This document shows, piece by piece, positions 42,601-55,740 of a stretch of 64,000 nt of DNA. The translations under genes were made by a program, and so were the position numbers. The stretch is from Orychophragmus violaceus. Taxonomy: Eukaryota; Streptophyta; Magnoliopsida; Brassicales; Brassicaceae. The notes below the pieces were generated by a model. That model made no database searches, was not told the DNA's origin, and worked only from the letters and a program-made list of their open reading frames with translations. Where the stretch lies: the NCBI GenBank assembly GCA_030180135.1, contig CM058240.1, positions 71,605,581 through 71,669,580 on the forward strand, in the 5' to 3' direction. The first letter of the stretch is position 1, and every line of letters begins with the position of its first letter.

Positions 42601-42800
42601 TCTCATAGGACATTTTAGAAGATCAAAGTTTCTTTCTTGTCTGTTAGTAGGGTTACTTAGGGGTGTTTAAAGTGAACATAAACTTGTATAACATGCTTCT
42701 CATTCTACCTTTAAGAGCATGCAAAAACTAACTTATAGTTGTCTTACCTCACCTAATTTCTCTAATCCATGACACATATGTTTCAAGAAGTTTTGGTAAA
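39680..42800. repeat. Block duplication, copy 2 (offset 3484 bp, 16 monomers)
   Basis: Second copy of 36200-39320 with the same private variants in the same order. The two copies are almost directly adjacent, as expected for a tandem duplication by unequal exchange. Confidence 0.82.
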
Positions 42801-45800
42801 AATGTTTTGTTTAGGATTCTCATAGGACATTTTAGAAGATCAAAGTTTCTCTCTTGTCTGTTAGTAGGGTTACTTAGGGGTATTTAAAGTGAACATAAAC
42901 TTGTATAACATGCTTCTCATTCTACCTTTAAGAGCATGCAAAAACTAACTTATAGTTGTCTTACCTCACCTAATTTCTCTAATCCATGACACATATGTTT
43001 CAAGAAGTTTTGGTAAAAATGTTTTGTTTAGGATTCTCATAGGACATTTTAGAAGATCAAAGTTTCTCTCTTGTCTGTTAGTAGGGTTACTTAGGGGTGT
43101 TTAAAGTGAACATAAACTTGTATAACATGCTTCTCATTCTACCTTTAAGAGCATGCAAAAACTAACTTATAGTTGTCTTACCTCACCCAATTTCTCCAAT
43201 TCATGACACATATGTTTCAAAAAGTTTTGGTAAAAATGTTTTGTTTAGGATTCTCATAGGACATTTTAGAAAATCAAAGTTTCTTTCTTGTCTGTTAATA
43301 GGGTTATTTAGGGGGGTGTTTAAAGTGAACAAAAACTTGTATAACATGCTTCTCATTCTACCTTTAAGAGCATGCAAAAACTAACTTATAGTTGTCTTAC
43401 CTCACCTAATTTCTCTAATCCATGACACATATGTTTCAAGAAGTTTTGGTAAAAATGTTTTGTTTAGGATTCTCATAGGACATTTTAGAGGATCAAAGTT
43501 TCTTTCTTGTCTGTTAGTAGGGTTACTTAGGGGTGTTTAAAGTGAACATAAACTTGTATAACATGCTTCTCATTCTACCTTTAAGAGCATGCAAAAACTA
43601 ACTTATAGTTGTCTTACCTCACCTAATTTCTCTAATCCATGACACATATGTTTCAAGAAGTTTTGGTAAAAATGTTTTGTTTAGGATTCTCATAGGACAT
43701 TTTAGAAGATCAAAGTTTCTCTCTTGTCTGTTAGTAGGGTTACTTAGGGGTGTTTAAAGTGAACATAAACTTGTATAACATGCTTCTCATTCTACCTTTA
43801 AGAGCATGCAAAAACTAACTTATAGTTGTCTTACCTCACCCAATTTCTCCAATCCATGACACATATGTTTCAAAAAGTTTTGGTAAAAATGTTTTGTTTA
43901 GGATTCTCATAGGACATTTTAGAAAATCAAAGTTTCTTTCTTGTCTGTTAATAGGGTTATTTAGGGGGGTGTTTAAAGTGAACAAAAACTTGTATAACAT
44001 GCTTCTCATTCTACCTTTAAGAGCATGCAAAAACTAACTTATAGTTGTCTTACCTCACCTAATTTCTCTAATCCATGACACATATGTTTCAAGAAGTTTT
44101 GGTAAAAATGTTTTGTTTAGGATTCTCATAGGACATTTTAGAAGATCAAAGTTTCACTCTTGTCTGTTAGTAGGGTTACTTAGGGGTGTTTAAAGTGAAC
44201 ATAAAGTTGTATAACATGCTTCTCATTCTACCTTTAAGAGCATGCAAAAACTAACTTATAGTTGTCTTACCTCACCCAATTTCTCCAATCCATGACACAT
44301 ATGTTTCAAGAAGTTTTGGTAAAAATGTTTTGTTTAGGATTCTCATAGGACATTTTAGAAAATCAAAGTTTCTTTCTTGTCTGTTAATAGGGTTATTTAG
44401 GGGGGTGTTTAAAGTGAACAAAAACTTGTATAACATGCTTCTCATTCTACCTTTAAGAGCATGCAAAAACTAACTTATAGTTGTCTTACCTCACCTAATT
44501 TCTCTAATCCATGACACATATGTTTCAAGAAGTTTTGGTAAAAATGTTTTGTTTAGGATTCTCATAGGACATTTTAGAAGATCAAAGTTTCTCTCTTGTC
44601 TGTTAGTAGGGTTACTTAGGGGTGTTTAAAGTGAACATAAACTTGTATAACATGCTTCTCATTCTACCTTTAAGAGCATGCAAAAACTAACTTATAGTTG
44701 TCTTACCTCACCCAATTTCTCCAATTCATGACACATATGTTTCAAAAAGTTTTGGTAAAAATGTTTTGTTTAGGATTCTCATAGGACATTTTAGAAAATC
44801 AAAGTTTCTTTCTTGTCTGTTAATAGGGTTATTTAGGGGGGTGTTTAAAGTGAACAAAAACTTGTATAACATGCTTCTCATTCTACCTTTAAGAGCATGC
44901 AAAAACTAACTTATAGTTGTCTTACCTCACCTAATTTCTCTAATCCATGACACATATGTTTCAAGAAGTTTTGGTAAAAATGTTTTGTTTAGGATTCTCA
45001 TAGGACATTTTAGAGGATCAAAGTTTCTTTCTTGTCTGTTAGTAGGGTTACTTAGGGGTGTTTAAAGTGAACATAAACTTGTATAACATGCTTCTCATTC
45101 TACCTTTAAGAGCATGCAAAAACTAACTTATAGTTGTCTTACCTCACCTAATTTCTCTAATCCATGACACATATGTTTCAAGAAGTTTTGGTAAAAATGT
45201 TTTGTTTAGGATTCTCATAGGACATTTTAGAAGATCAAAGTTTCTCTCTTGTCTGTTAGTAGGGTTACTTAGGGGTGTTTAAAGTGAACATAAACTTGTA
45301 TAACATGCTTCTCATTCTACCTTTAAGAGCATGCAAAAACTAACTTATAGTTGTCTTACCTCACCCAATTTCTCCAATTCATGACACATATGTTTCAAAA
45401 AGTTTTGGTAAAAATGTTTTGTTTAGGATTCTCATAGGACATTTTAGAAAATCAAAGTTTCTTTCTTGTCTGTTAATAGGGTTATTTAGGGGGGTGTTTA
45501 AAGTGAACAAAAACTTGTATAACATGCTTCTCATTCTACCTTTAAGAGCATGCAAAAACTAACTTATAGTTGTCTTACCTCACCTAATTTCTCTAATCCA
45601 TGACACATATGTTTCAAGAAGTTTTGGTAAAAATGTTTTGTTTAGGATTCTCATAGGACATTTTAGAGGATCAAAGTTTCTTTCTTGTCTGTTAGTAGGG
45701 TTACTTAGGGGTGTTTAAAGTGAACATAAACTTGTATAACATGCTTCTCATTCTACCTTTAAGAGCATGCAAAAACTAACTTATAGTTGTCTTACCTCAC

Positions 45801-47599
45801 CTAATTTCTCTAATCCATGACACATATGTTTCAAGAAGTTTTGGTAAAAATGTTTTGTTTAGGATTCTCATAGGACATTTTAGAAGATCAAAGTTTCTCT
45901 CTTGTCTGTTAGTAGGGTTACTTAGGGGTGTTTAAAGTGAACATAAACTTGTATAACATGCTTCTCATTCTACCTTTAAGAGCATGCAAAAACTAACTTA
46001 TAGTTGTCTTACCTCACCCAATTTCTCCAATCCATGACACATATGTTTCAAAAAGTTTTGGTAAAAATGTTTTGTTTAGGATTCTCATAGGACATTTTAG
46101 AAAATCAAAGTTTCTTTCTTGTCTGTTAATAGGGTTATTTAGGGGGGTGTTTAAAGTGAACAAAAACTTGTATAACATGCTTCTCATTCTACCTTTAAGA
46201 GCATGCAAAAACTAACTTATAGTTGTCTTACCTCACCTAATTTCTCTAATCCATGACACATATGTTTCAAGAAGTTTTGGTAAAAATGTTTTGTTTAGGA
46301 TTCTCATAGGACATTTTAGAAGATCAAAGTTTCACTCTTGTCTGTTAGTAGGGTTACTTAGGGGTGTTTAAAGTGAACATAAAGTTGTATAACATGCTTC
46401 TCATTCTACCTTTAAGAGCATGCAAAAACTAACTTATAGTTGTCTTACCTCACCCAATTTCTCCAATCCATGACACATATGTTTCAAGAAGTTTTGGTAA
46501 AAATGTTTTGTTTAGGATTCTCATAGGACATTTTAGAAAATCAAAGTTTCTTTCTTGTCTGTTAATAGGGTTATTTAGGGGGGTGTTTAAAGTGAACAAA
46601 AACTTGTATAACATGCTTCTCATTCTACCTTTAAGAGCATGCAAAAACTAACTTATAGTTGTCTTACCTCACCTAATTTCTCCAATCCATGATACATATG
46701 TTTCAAGAAGTTTTGGTAAAAAAGTTTTGTTTAGGATTCTCATAGGACATTTTAGAAGATCAAAGTTTCTTTCTTGTCTGTTAGTAGGGTTACTTAGGGG
46801 TGTTTAAAGTGAACATAAAGTTGTATAACATGCTTCTCATTCTACCTTTAAGAGCATGCAAAAACTAACTTATAGTTGTCTTACCTCACCCAATTTCTCC
46901 AATCCATGACACATATGTTTCAAGAAGTTTTGGTAAAAATGTTTTGTTTAGGATTCTCATAGGACATTTTAGAAAATCAAAGTTTCTTTCTTGTCTGTTA
47001 ATAGGGTTATTTAGGGGGGTGTTTAAAGTGAACAAAAACTTGTATAACATGCTTCTCATTCTACCTTTAAGAGCATGCAAAAACTAACTTATAGTTGTCT
47101 TACCTCACCTAATTTCTCCAATCCATGATACATATGTTTCAAGAAGTTTTGGTAAAAAAGTTTTGTTTAGGATTCTCATAAGACATTTTAGAAGATCAAA
47201 GTTTCTTTCTTGTCTGTTAGTAGGGTTACTTAGGGGTGTTTAAAGTGAACATAAACTTGTATAACATGCTTCTCATTCTACCTTTAAGAGCATGCAAAAA
47301 CTAACTTATAGTTGTCTTACCTCACCTAATTTCTCTAATCCATGACACATATGTTTCAAGAAGTTTTGGTAAAAATGTTTTGTTTAGGATTCTCATAGGA
47401 CATTTTAGAAGATCAAAGTTTCACTCTTGTCTGTTAGTAGGGTTACTTAGGGGTGTTTAAAGTGAACATAAAGTTGTATAACATGCTTCTCATTCTACCT
47501 TTAAGAGCATGCAAAAACTAACTTATAGTTGTCTTACCTCACCCAATTTCTCCAATCCATGACACATATGTTTCAAGAAGTTTTGGTAAAAATGTTTTG

Positions 47600-50500
47600 T
47601 TTAGGATTCTCATAGGACATTTTAGAAAATCAAAGTTTCTTTCTTGTCTGTTAATAGGGTTATTTAGGGGGGTGTTTAAAGTGAACAAAAACTTGTATAA
47701 CATGCTTCTCATTCTACCTTTAAGAGCATGCAAAAACTAACTTATAGTTGTCTTACCTCACCTAATTTCTCCAATCCATGATACATATGTTTCAAGAAGT
47801 TTTGGTAAAAAAGTTTTGTTTAGGATTCTCATAGGACATTTTAGAAGATCAAAGTTTCTTTCTTGTCTGTTAGTAGGGTTACTTAGGGGTGTTTAAAGTG
47901 AACATAAACTTGTATAACATGCTTCTCATTCTACCTTTAAGAGCATGCAAAAACTAACTTATAGTTGTCTTACCTCACCTAATTTCTCTAATCCATGACA
48001 CATATGTTTCAAGAAGTTTTGGTAAAAATGTTTTGTTTAGGATTCTCATAGGACATTTTAGAAGATCAAAGTTTCTCTCTTGTCTGTTAGTAGGGTTACT
48101 TAGGGGTGTTTAAAGTGAACATAAACTTGTATAACATGCTTCTCATTCTACCTTTAAGAGCATGCAAAAACTAACTTATAGTTGTCTTACCTCACCCAAT
48201 TTCTCCAATCCATGACACATATGTTTCAAGAAGTTTTGGTAAAAATGTTTTGTTTAGGATTCTCATAGGACATTTTAGAAAATCAAAGTTTCTTTCTTGT
48301 CTGTTAATAGGGTTATTTAGGGGGTGTTTAAAGTGAAAAAAAACTTGTATAACATGCTTCTCATTCTACCTTTAAGAGCATGCAAAAACTAACTTATAGT
48401 TGTCTTACCTCACCTAATTTCTCTAATCCATGACACATATGTTTCAAGAAGTTTTGGTAAAAATGTTTTGTTTAGGATTCTCGTAGGACATTTTAGAGGA
48501 TCAAAGTTTCTTTCTTGTCTGTTAGTAGGGTTACTTAGGGGTGTTTAAAGTGAACATAAACTTGTATAACATGCTTCTCATTCTACCTTTAAGAGCATGC
48601 AAAAACTAACTTATAGTTGTCTTACCTCACCTAATTTCTCTAATCCATGACACATATGTTTCAAGAAGTTTTGGTAAAAATGTTTTGTTTAGGATTCTCA
48701 TAGGACATTTTAGAAGATCAAAGTTTCTCTCTTGTCTGTTAGTAGGGTTACTTAGGGGTGTTTAAAGTGAACATAAACTTGTATAACATGCTTCTCATTC
48801 TACCTTTAAGAGCATGCAAAAACTAACTTATAGTTGTCTTACCTCACCCAATTTCTCCAATTCATGACACATATGTTTCAAAAAGTTTTGGTAAAAATGT
48901 TTTGTTTTGGATTCTCATAGGACATTTTAGAAAATCAAAGTTTCTTTCTTGTCTGTTAATAGGGTTATTTAGGGGGGTGTTTAAAGTGAACAAAAACTTG
49001 TATAACATGCTTCTCATTCTACCTTTAAGAGCATGCAAAAACTAACTTATAGTTGTCTTACCTCACCTAATTTCTCTAATCCATGACACATATGTTTCAA
49101 GAAGTTTTGGTAAAAATGTTTTGTTTAGGATTCTCATAGGACATTTTAGAGGATCAAAGTTTCTTTCTTGTCTGTTAGTAGGGTTACTTAGGGGTGTTTA
49201 AAGTGAACATAAACTTGTATAACATGCTTCTCATTCTACCTTTAAGAGCATGCAAAAACTAACTTATAGTTGTCTTACCTCACCTAATTTCTCTAATCCA
49301 TGACACATATGTTTCAAGAAGTTTTGGTAAAAATGTTTTGTTTAGGATTCTCATAGGACATTTTAGAAGATCAAAGTTTCTCTCTTGTCTGTTAGTAGGG
49401 TTACTTAGGGGTGTTTAAAGTGAACATAAACTTGTATAACATGCTTCTCATTCTACCTTTAAGAGCATGCAAAAACTAACTTATAGTTGTCTTACCTCAC
49501 CCAATTTCTCCAATCCATGACACATATGTTTCAAAAAGTTTTGGTAAAAATGTTTTGTTTAGGATTCTCATAGGACATTTTAGAAAATCAAAGTTTCTTT
49601 CTTGTCTGTTAATAGGGTTATTTAGGGGGGTGTTTAAAGTGAACAAAAACTTGTATAACATGCTTCTCATTCTACCTTTAAGAGCATGCAAAAACTAACT
49701 TATAGTTGTCTTACCTCACCTAATTTCTCTAATCCATGACACATATGTTTCAAGAAGTTTTGGTAAAAATGTTTTGTTTAGGATTCTCATAGGACATTTT
49801 AGAAGATCAAAGTTTCACTCTTGTCTGTTAGTAGGGTTACTTAGGGGTGTTTAAAGTGAACATAAAGTTGTATAACATGCTTCTCATTCTACCTTTAAGA
49901 GCATGCAAAAACTAACTTATAGTTGTCTTACCTCACCCAATTTCTCCAATCCATGACACATATGTTTCAAGAAGTTTTGGTAAAAATGTTTTGTTTAGGA
50001 TTCTCATAGGACATTTTAGAAAATCAAAGTTTCTTTCTTGTCTGTTAATAGGGTTATTTAGGGGGGTGTTTAAAGTGAACAAAAACTTGTATAACATGCT
50101 TCTCATTCTACCTTTAAGAGCATGCAAAAACTAACTTATAGTTGTCTTACCTCACCTAATTTCTCCAATCCATGATACATATGTTTCAAGAAGTTTTGGT
50201 AAAAAAGTTTTGTTTAGGATTCTCATAGGACATTTTAGAAGATCAAAGTTTCTTTCTTGTCTGTTAGTAGGGTTACTTAGGGGTGTTTAAAGTGAACATA
50301 AAGTTGTATAACATGCTTCTCATTCTACCTTTAAGAGCATGCAAAAACTAACTTATAGTTGTCTTACCTCACCCAATTTCTCCAATCAATGACACATATG
50401 TTTCAAGAAGTTTTGGTAAAAATGTTTTGTTTAGGATTCTCATAGGACATTTTAGAAAATCAAAGTTTCTTTCTTGTCTGTTAATAGGGTTATTTAGGGG

Positions 50501-51600
50501 GGTGTTTAAAGTGAACAAAAACTTGTATAACATGCTTCTCATTCTACCTTTAAGAGCATGCAAAAACTAACTTATAGTTGTCTTACCTCACCTAATTTCT
50601 CCAATCCATGATACATATGTTTCAAGAAGTTTTGGTAAAAAAGTTTTGTTTAGGATTCTCATAGGACATTTTAGAAGATCAAAGTTTCTTTCTTGTCTGT
50701 TAGTAGGGTTACTTAGGGGTGTTTAAAGTGAACATAAACTTGTATAACATGCTTCTCATTCTACCTTTAAGAGCATGCAAAAACTAACTTATAGTTGTCT
50801 TACCTCACCTAATTTCTCTAATCCATGACACATATGTTTCAAGAAGTTTTGGTAAAAATGTTTTGTTTAGGATTCTCATAGGACATTTTAGAAGATCAAA
50901 GTTTCACTCTTGTCTGTTAGTAGGGTTACTTAGGGGTGTTTAAAGTGAACATAAAGTTGTATAACATGCTTCTCATTCTACCTTTAAGAGCATGCAAAAA
51001 CTAACTTATAGTTGTCTTACCTCACCCAATTTCTCCAATCCATGACACATATGTTTCAAGAAGTTTTGGTAAAAATGTTTTGTTTAGGATTCTCATAGGA
51101 CATTTTAGAAAATCAAAGTTTCTTTCTTGTCTGTTAATAGGGTTATTTAGGGGGGTGTTTAAAGTGAACAAAAACTTGTATAACATGCTTCTCATTCTAC
51201 CTTTAAGAGCATGCAAAAACTAACTTATAGTTGTCTTACCTCACCTAATTTCTCCAATCCATGATACATATGTTTCAAGAAGTTTTGGTAAAAAAGTTTT
51301 GTTTAGGATTCTCACAGGACATTTTAGAAAATCAAAGTTTCTTTCTTGTCTGTTAATAGGGTTATTTAGGGGGGTGTTTAAAGTGAACATAAACTTGTAT
51401 AACATGCTTCTCATTCTACCTTTAAGAGCATGCAAAAACTAACTTATAGTTGTCTTACCTCACCTAATTTCTCTAATCCATGACACATATGTTTCAAGAA
51501 GTTTTGGTAAAAATGTTTTGTTTAGGATTCTCATAGGACATTTTAGAAGATCAAAGTTTCACTCTTGTCTGTTAGTAGGGTTACTTAGGGGTGTTTAAAG
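47600..51600. repeat. Block duplication, copy 1 (offset 4138 bp, 19 monomers)
   Basis: Recurs at about 51740-55740. Shared private changes: GTGAAAAAAAAC near 48335 and 52473; TGTTTTGGATTC near 48903 and 53041; CCAATCAATGAC near 50385 and 54523; CTCACAGGAC near 51312 and 55450. Differences between copies are few, for example CGTAGG near 48482 only and AGATGAAAG near 53943 only. Confidence 0.85.
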
Positions 51601-51739
51601 TGAACATAAACTTGTATAACATGCTTCTCATTCTACCTTTAAGAGCATGCAAAAACTAACTTATAGTTGTCTTACCTCACCTAATTTCTCTAATCCATGA
51701 CACATATGTTTCAAGAAGTTTTGGTAAAAATGTTTTGTT

Positions 51740-54700
51740 TAGGATTCTCATAGGACATTTTAGAAAATCAAAGTTTCTTTCTTGTCTGTTAATAGGGTTA
51801 TTTAGGGGGGTGTTTAAAGTGAACAAAAACTTGTATAACATGCTTCTCATTCTACCTTTAAGAGCATGCAAAAACTAACTTATAGTTGTCTTACCTCACC
51901 TAATTTCTCCAATCCATGATACATATGTTTCAAGAAGTTTTGGTAAAAAAGTTTTGTTTAGGATTCTCATAGGACATTTTAGAAGATCAAAGTTTCTTTC
52001 TTGTCTGTTAGTAGGGTTACTTAGGGGTGTTTAAAGTGAACATAAACTTGTATAACATGCTTCTCATTCTACCTTTAAGAGCATGCAAAAACTAACTTAT
52101 AGTTGTCTTACCTCACCTAATTTCTCTAATCCATGACACATATGTTTCAAGAAGTTTTGGTAAAAATGTTTTGTTTAGGATTCTCATAGGACATTTTAGA
52201 AGATCAAAGTTTCTCTCTTGTCTGTTAGTAGGGTTACTTAGGGGTGTTTAAAGTGAACATAAACTTGTATAACATGCTTCTCATTCTACCTTTAAGAGCA
52301 TGCAAAAACTAACTTATAGTTGTCTTACCTCACCCAATTTCTCCAATCCATGACACATATGTTTCAAGAAGTTTTGGTAAAAATGTTTTGTTTAGGATTC
52401 TCATAGGACATTTTAGAAAATCAAAGTTTCTTTCTTGTCTGTTAATAGGGTTATTTAGGGGGTGTTTAAAGTGAAAAAAAACTTGTATAACATGCTTCTC
52501 ATTCTACCTTTAAGAGCATGCAAAAACTAACTTATAGTTGTCTTACCTCACCTAATTTCTCTAATCCATGACACATATGTTTCAAGAAGTTTTGGTAAAA
52601 ATGTTTTGTTTAGGATTCTCATAGGACATTTTAGAGGATCAAAGTTTCTTTCTTGTCTGTTAGTAGGGTTACTTAGGGGTGTTTAAAGTGAACATAAACT
52701 TGTATAACATGCTTCTCATTCTACCTTTAAGAGCATGCAAAAACTAACTTATAGTTGTCTTACCTCACCTAATTTCTCTAATCCATGACACATATGTTTC
52801 AAGAAGTTTTGGTAAAAATGTTTTGTTTAGGATTCTCATAGGACATTTTAGAAGATCAAAGTTTCTCTCTTGTCTGTTAGTAGGGTTACTTAGGGGTGTT
52901 TAAAGTGAACATAAACTTGTATAACATGCTTCTCATTCTACCTTTAAGAGCATGCAAAAACTAACTTATAGTTGTCTTACCTCACCCAATTTCTCCAATT
53001 CATGACACATATGTTTCAAAAAGTTTTGGTAAAAATGTTTTGTTTTGGATTCTCATAGGACATTTTAGAAAATCAAAGTTTCTTTCTTGTCTGTTAATAG
53101 GGTTATTTAGGGGGGTGTTTAAAGTGAACAAAAACTTGTATAACATGCTTCTCATTCTACCTTTAAGAGCATGCAAAAACTAACTTATAGTTGTCTTACC
53201 TCACCTAATTTCTCTAATCCATGACACATATGTTTCAAGAAGTTTTGGTAAAAATGTTTTGTTTAGGATTCTCATAGGACATTTTAGAGGATCAAAGTTT
53301 CTTTCTTGTCTGTTAGTAGGGTTACTTAGGGGTGTTTAAAGTGAACATAAACTTGTATAACATGCTTCTCATTCTACCTTTAAGAGCATGCAAAAACTAA
53401 CTTATAGTTGTCTTACCTCACCTAATTTCTCTAATCCATGACACATATGTTTCAAGAAGTTTTGGTAAAAATGTTTTGTTTAGGATTCTCATAGGACATT
53501 TTAGAAGATCAAAGTTTCTCTCTTGTCTGTTAGTAGGGTTACTTAGGGGTGTTTAAAGTGAACATAAACTTGTATAACATGCTTCTCATTCTACCTTTAA
53601 GAGCATGCAAAAACTAACTTATAGTTGTCTTACCTCACCCAATTTCTCCAATCCATGACACATATGTTTCAAAAAGTTTTGGTAAAAATGTTTTGTTTAG
53701 GATTCTCATAGGACATTTTAGAAAATCAAAGTTTCTTTCTTGTCTGTTAATAGGGTTATTTAGGGGGGTGTTTAAAGTGAACAAAAACTTGTATAACATG
53801 CTTCTCATTCTACCTTTAAGAGCATGCAAAAACTAACTTATAGTTGTCTTACCTCACCTAATTTCTCTAATCCATGACACATATGTTTCAAGAAGTTTTG
53901 GTAAAAATGTTTTGTTTAGGATTCTCATAGGACATTTTAGAAGATGAAAGTTTCACTCTTGTCTGTTAGTAGGGTTACTTAGGGGTGTTTAAAGTGAACA
54001 TAAAGTTGTATAACATGCTTCTCATTCTACCTTTAAGAGCATGCAAAAACTAACTTATAGTTGTCTTACCTCACCCAATTTCTCCAATCCATGACACATA
54101 TGTTTCAAGAAGTTTTGGTAAAAATGTTTTGTTTAGGATTCTCATAGGACATTTTAGAAAATCAAAGTTTCTTTCTTGTCTGTTAATAGGGTTATTTAGG
54201 GGGGTGTTTAAAGTGAACAAAAACTTGTATAACATGCTTCTCATTCTACCTTTAAGAGCATGCAAAAAAAAACTTATAGTTGTCTTACCTCACCTAATTT
54301 CTCCAATCCATGATACATATGTTTCAAGAAGTTTTGGTAAAAAAGTTTTGTTTAGGATTCTCATAGGACATTTTAGAAGATCAAAGTTTCTTTCTTGTCT
54401 GTTAGTAGGGTTACTTAGGGGTGTTTAAAGTGAACATAAAGTTGTATAACATGCTTCTCATTCTACCTTTAAGAGCATGCAAAAACTAACTTATAGTTGT
54501 CTTACCTCACCCAATTTCTCCAATCAATGACACATATGTTTCAAGAAGTTTTGGTAAAAATGTTTTGTTTAGGATTCTCATAGGACATTTTAGAAAATCA
54601 AAGTTTCTTTCTTGTCTGTTAATAGGGTTATTTAGGGGGGTGTTTAAAGTGAACAAAAACTTGTATAACATGCTTCTCATTCTACCTTTAAGAGCATGCA

Positions 54701-55740
54701 AAAACTAACTTATAGTTGTCTTACCTCACCTAATTTCTCCAATCCATGATACATATGTTTCAAGAAGTTTTGGTAAAAAAGTTTTGTTTAGGATTCTCAT
54801 AGGACATTTTAGAAGATCAAAGTTTCTTTCTTGTCTGTTAGTAGGGTTACTTAGGGGTGTTTAAAGTGAACATAAACTTGTATAACATGCTTCTCATTCT
54901 ACCTTTAAGAGCATGCAAAAACTAACTTATAGTTGTCTTACCTCACCTAATTTCTCTAATCCATGACACATATGTTTCAAGAAGTTTTGGTAAAAATGTT
55001 TTGTTTAGGATTCTCATAGGACATTTTAGAAGATCAAAGTTTCACTCTTGTCTGTTAGTAGGGTTACTTAGGGGTGTTTAAAGTGAACATAAAGTTGTAT
55101 AACATGCTTCTCATTCTACCTTTAAGAGCATGCAAAAACTAACTTATAGTTGTCTTACCTCACCCAATTTCTCCAATCCATGACACATATGTTTCAAGAA
55201 GTTTTGGTAAAAATGTTTTGTTTAGGATTCTCATAGGACATTTTAGAAAATCAAAGTTTCTTTCTTGTCTGTTAATAGGGTTATTTAGGGGGGTGTTTAA
55301 AGTGAACAAAAACTTGTATAACATGCTTCTCATTCTACCTTTAAGAGCATGCAAAAACTAACTTATAGTTGTCTTACCTCACCTAATTTCTCCAATCCAT
55401 GATACATATGTTTCAAGAAGTTTTGGTAAAAAAGTTTTGTTTAGGATTCTCACAGGACATTTTAGAAAATCAAAGTTTCTTTCTTGTCTGTTAATAGGGT
55501 TATTTAGGGGGGTGTTTAAAGTGAACATAAACTTGTATAACATGCTTCTCATTCTACCTTTAAGAGCATGCAAAAACTAACTTATAGTTGTCTTACCTCA
55601 CCTAATTTCTCTAATCCATGACACATATGTTTCAAGAAGTTTTGGTAAAAATGTTTTGTTTAGGATTCTCATAGGACATTTTAGAAGATCAAAGTTTCAC
55701 TCTTGTCTGTTAGTAGGGTTACTTAGGGGTGTTTAAAGTG
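51740..55740. repeat. Block duplication, copy 2 (offset 4138 bp, 19 monomers)
   Basis: Second copy of 47600-51600, immediately adjacent. It has private mutations of its own: AGATGAAAG near 53943 and CAAAAAAAAACTT near 54265, so the copies have begun to diverge. Confidence 0.85.

Noticed and set aside
54129..54428. 99-aa plus-strand ORF in the satellite
   Set aside because: It is created by one local mutation (CAAAAAAAAACTT near 54265) that removes a stop within satellite sequence. It is not present in the duplicate copy 4138 bp upstream.
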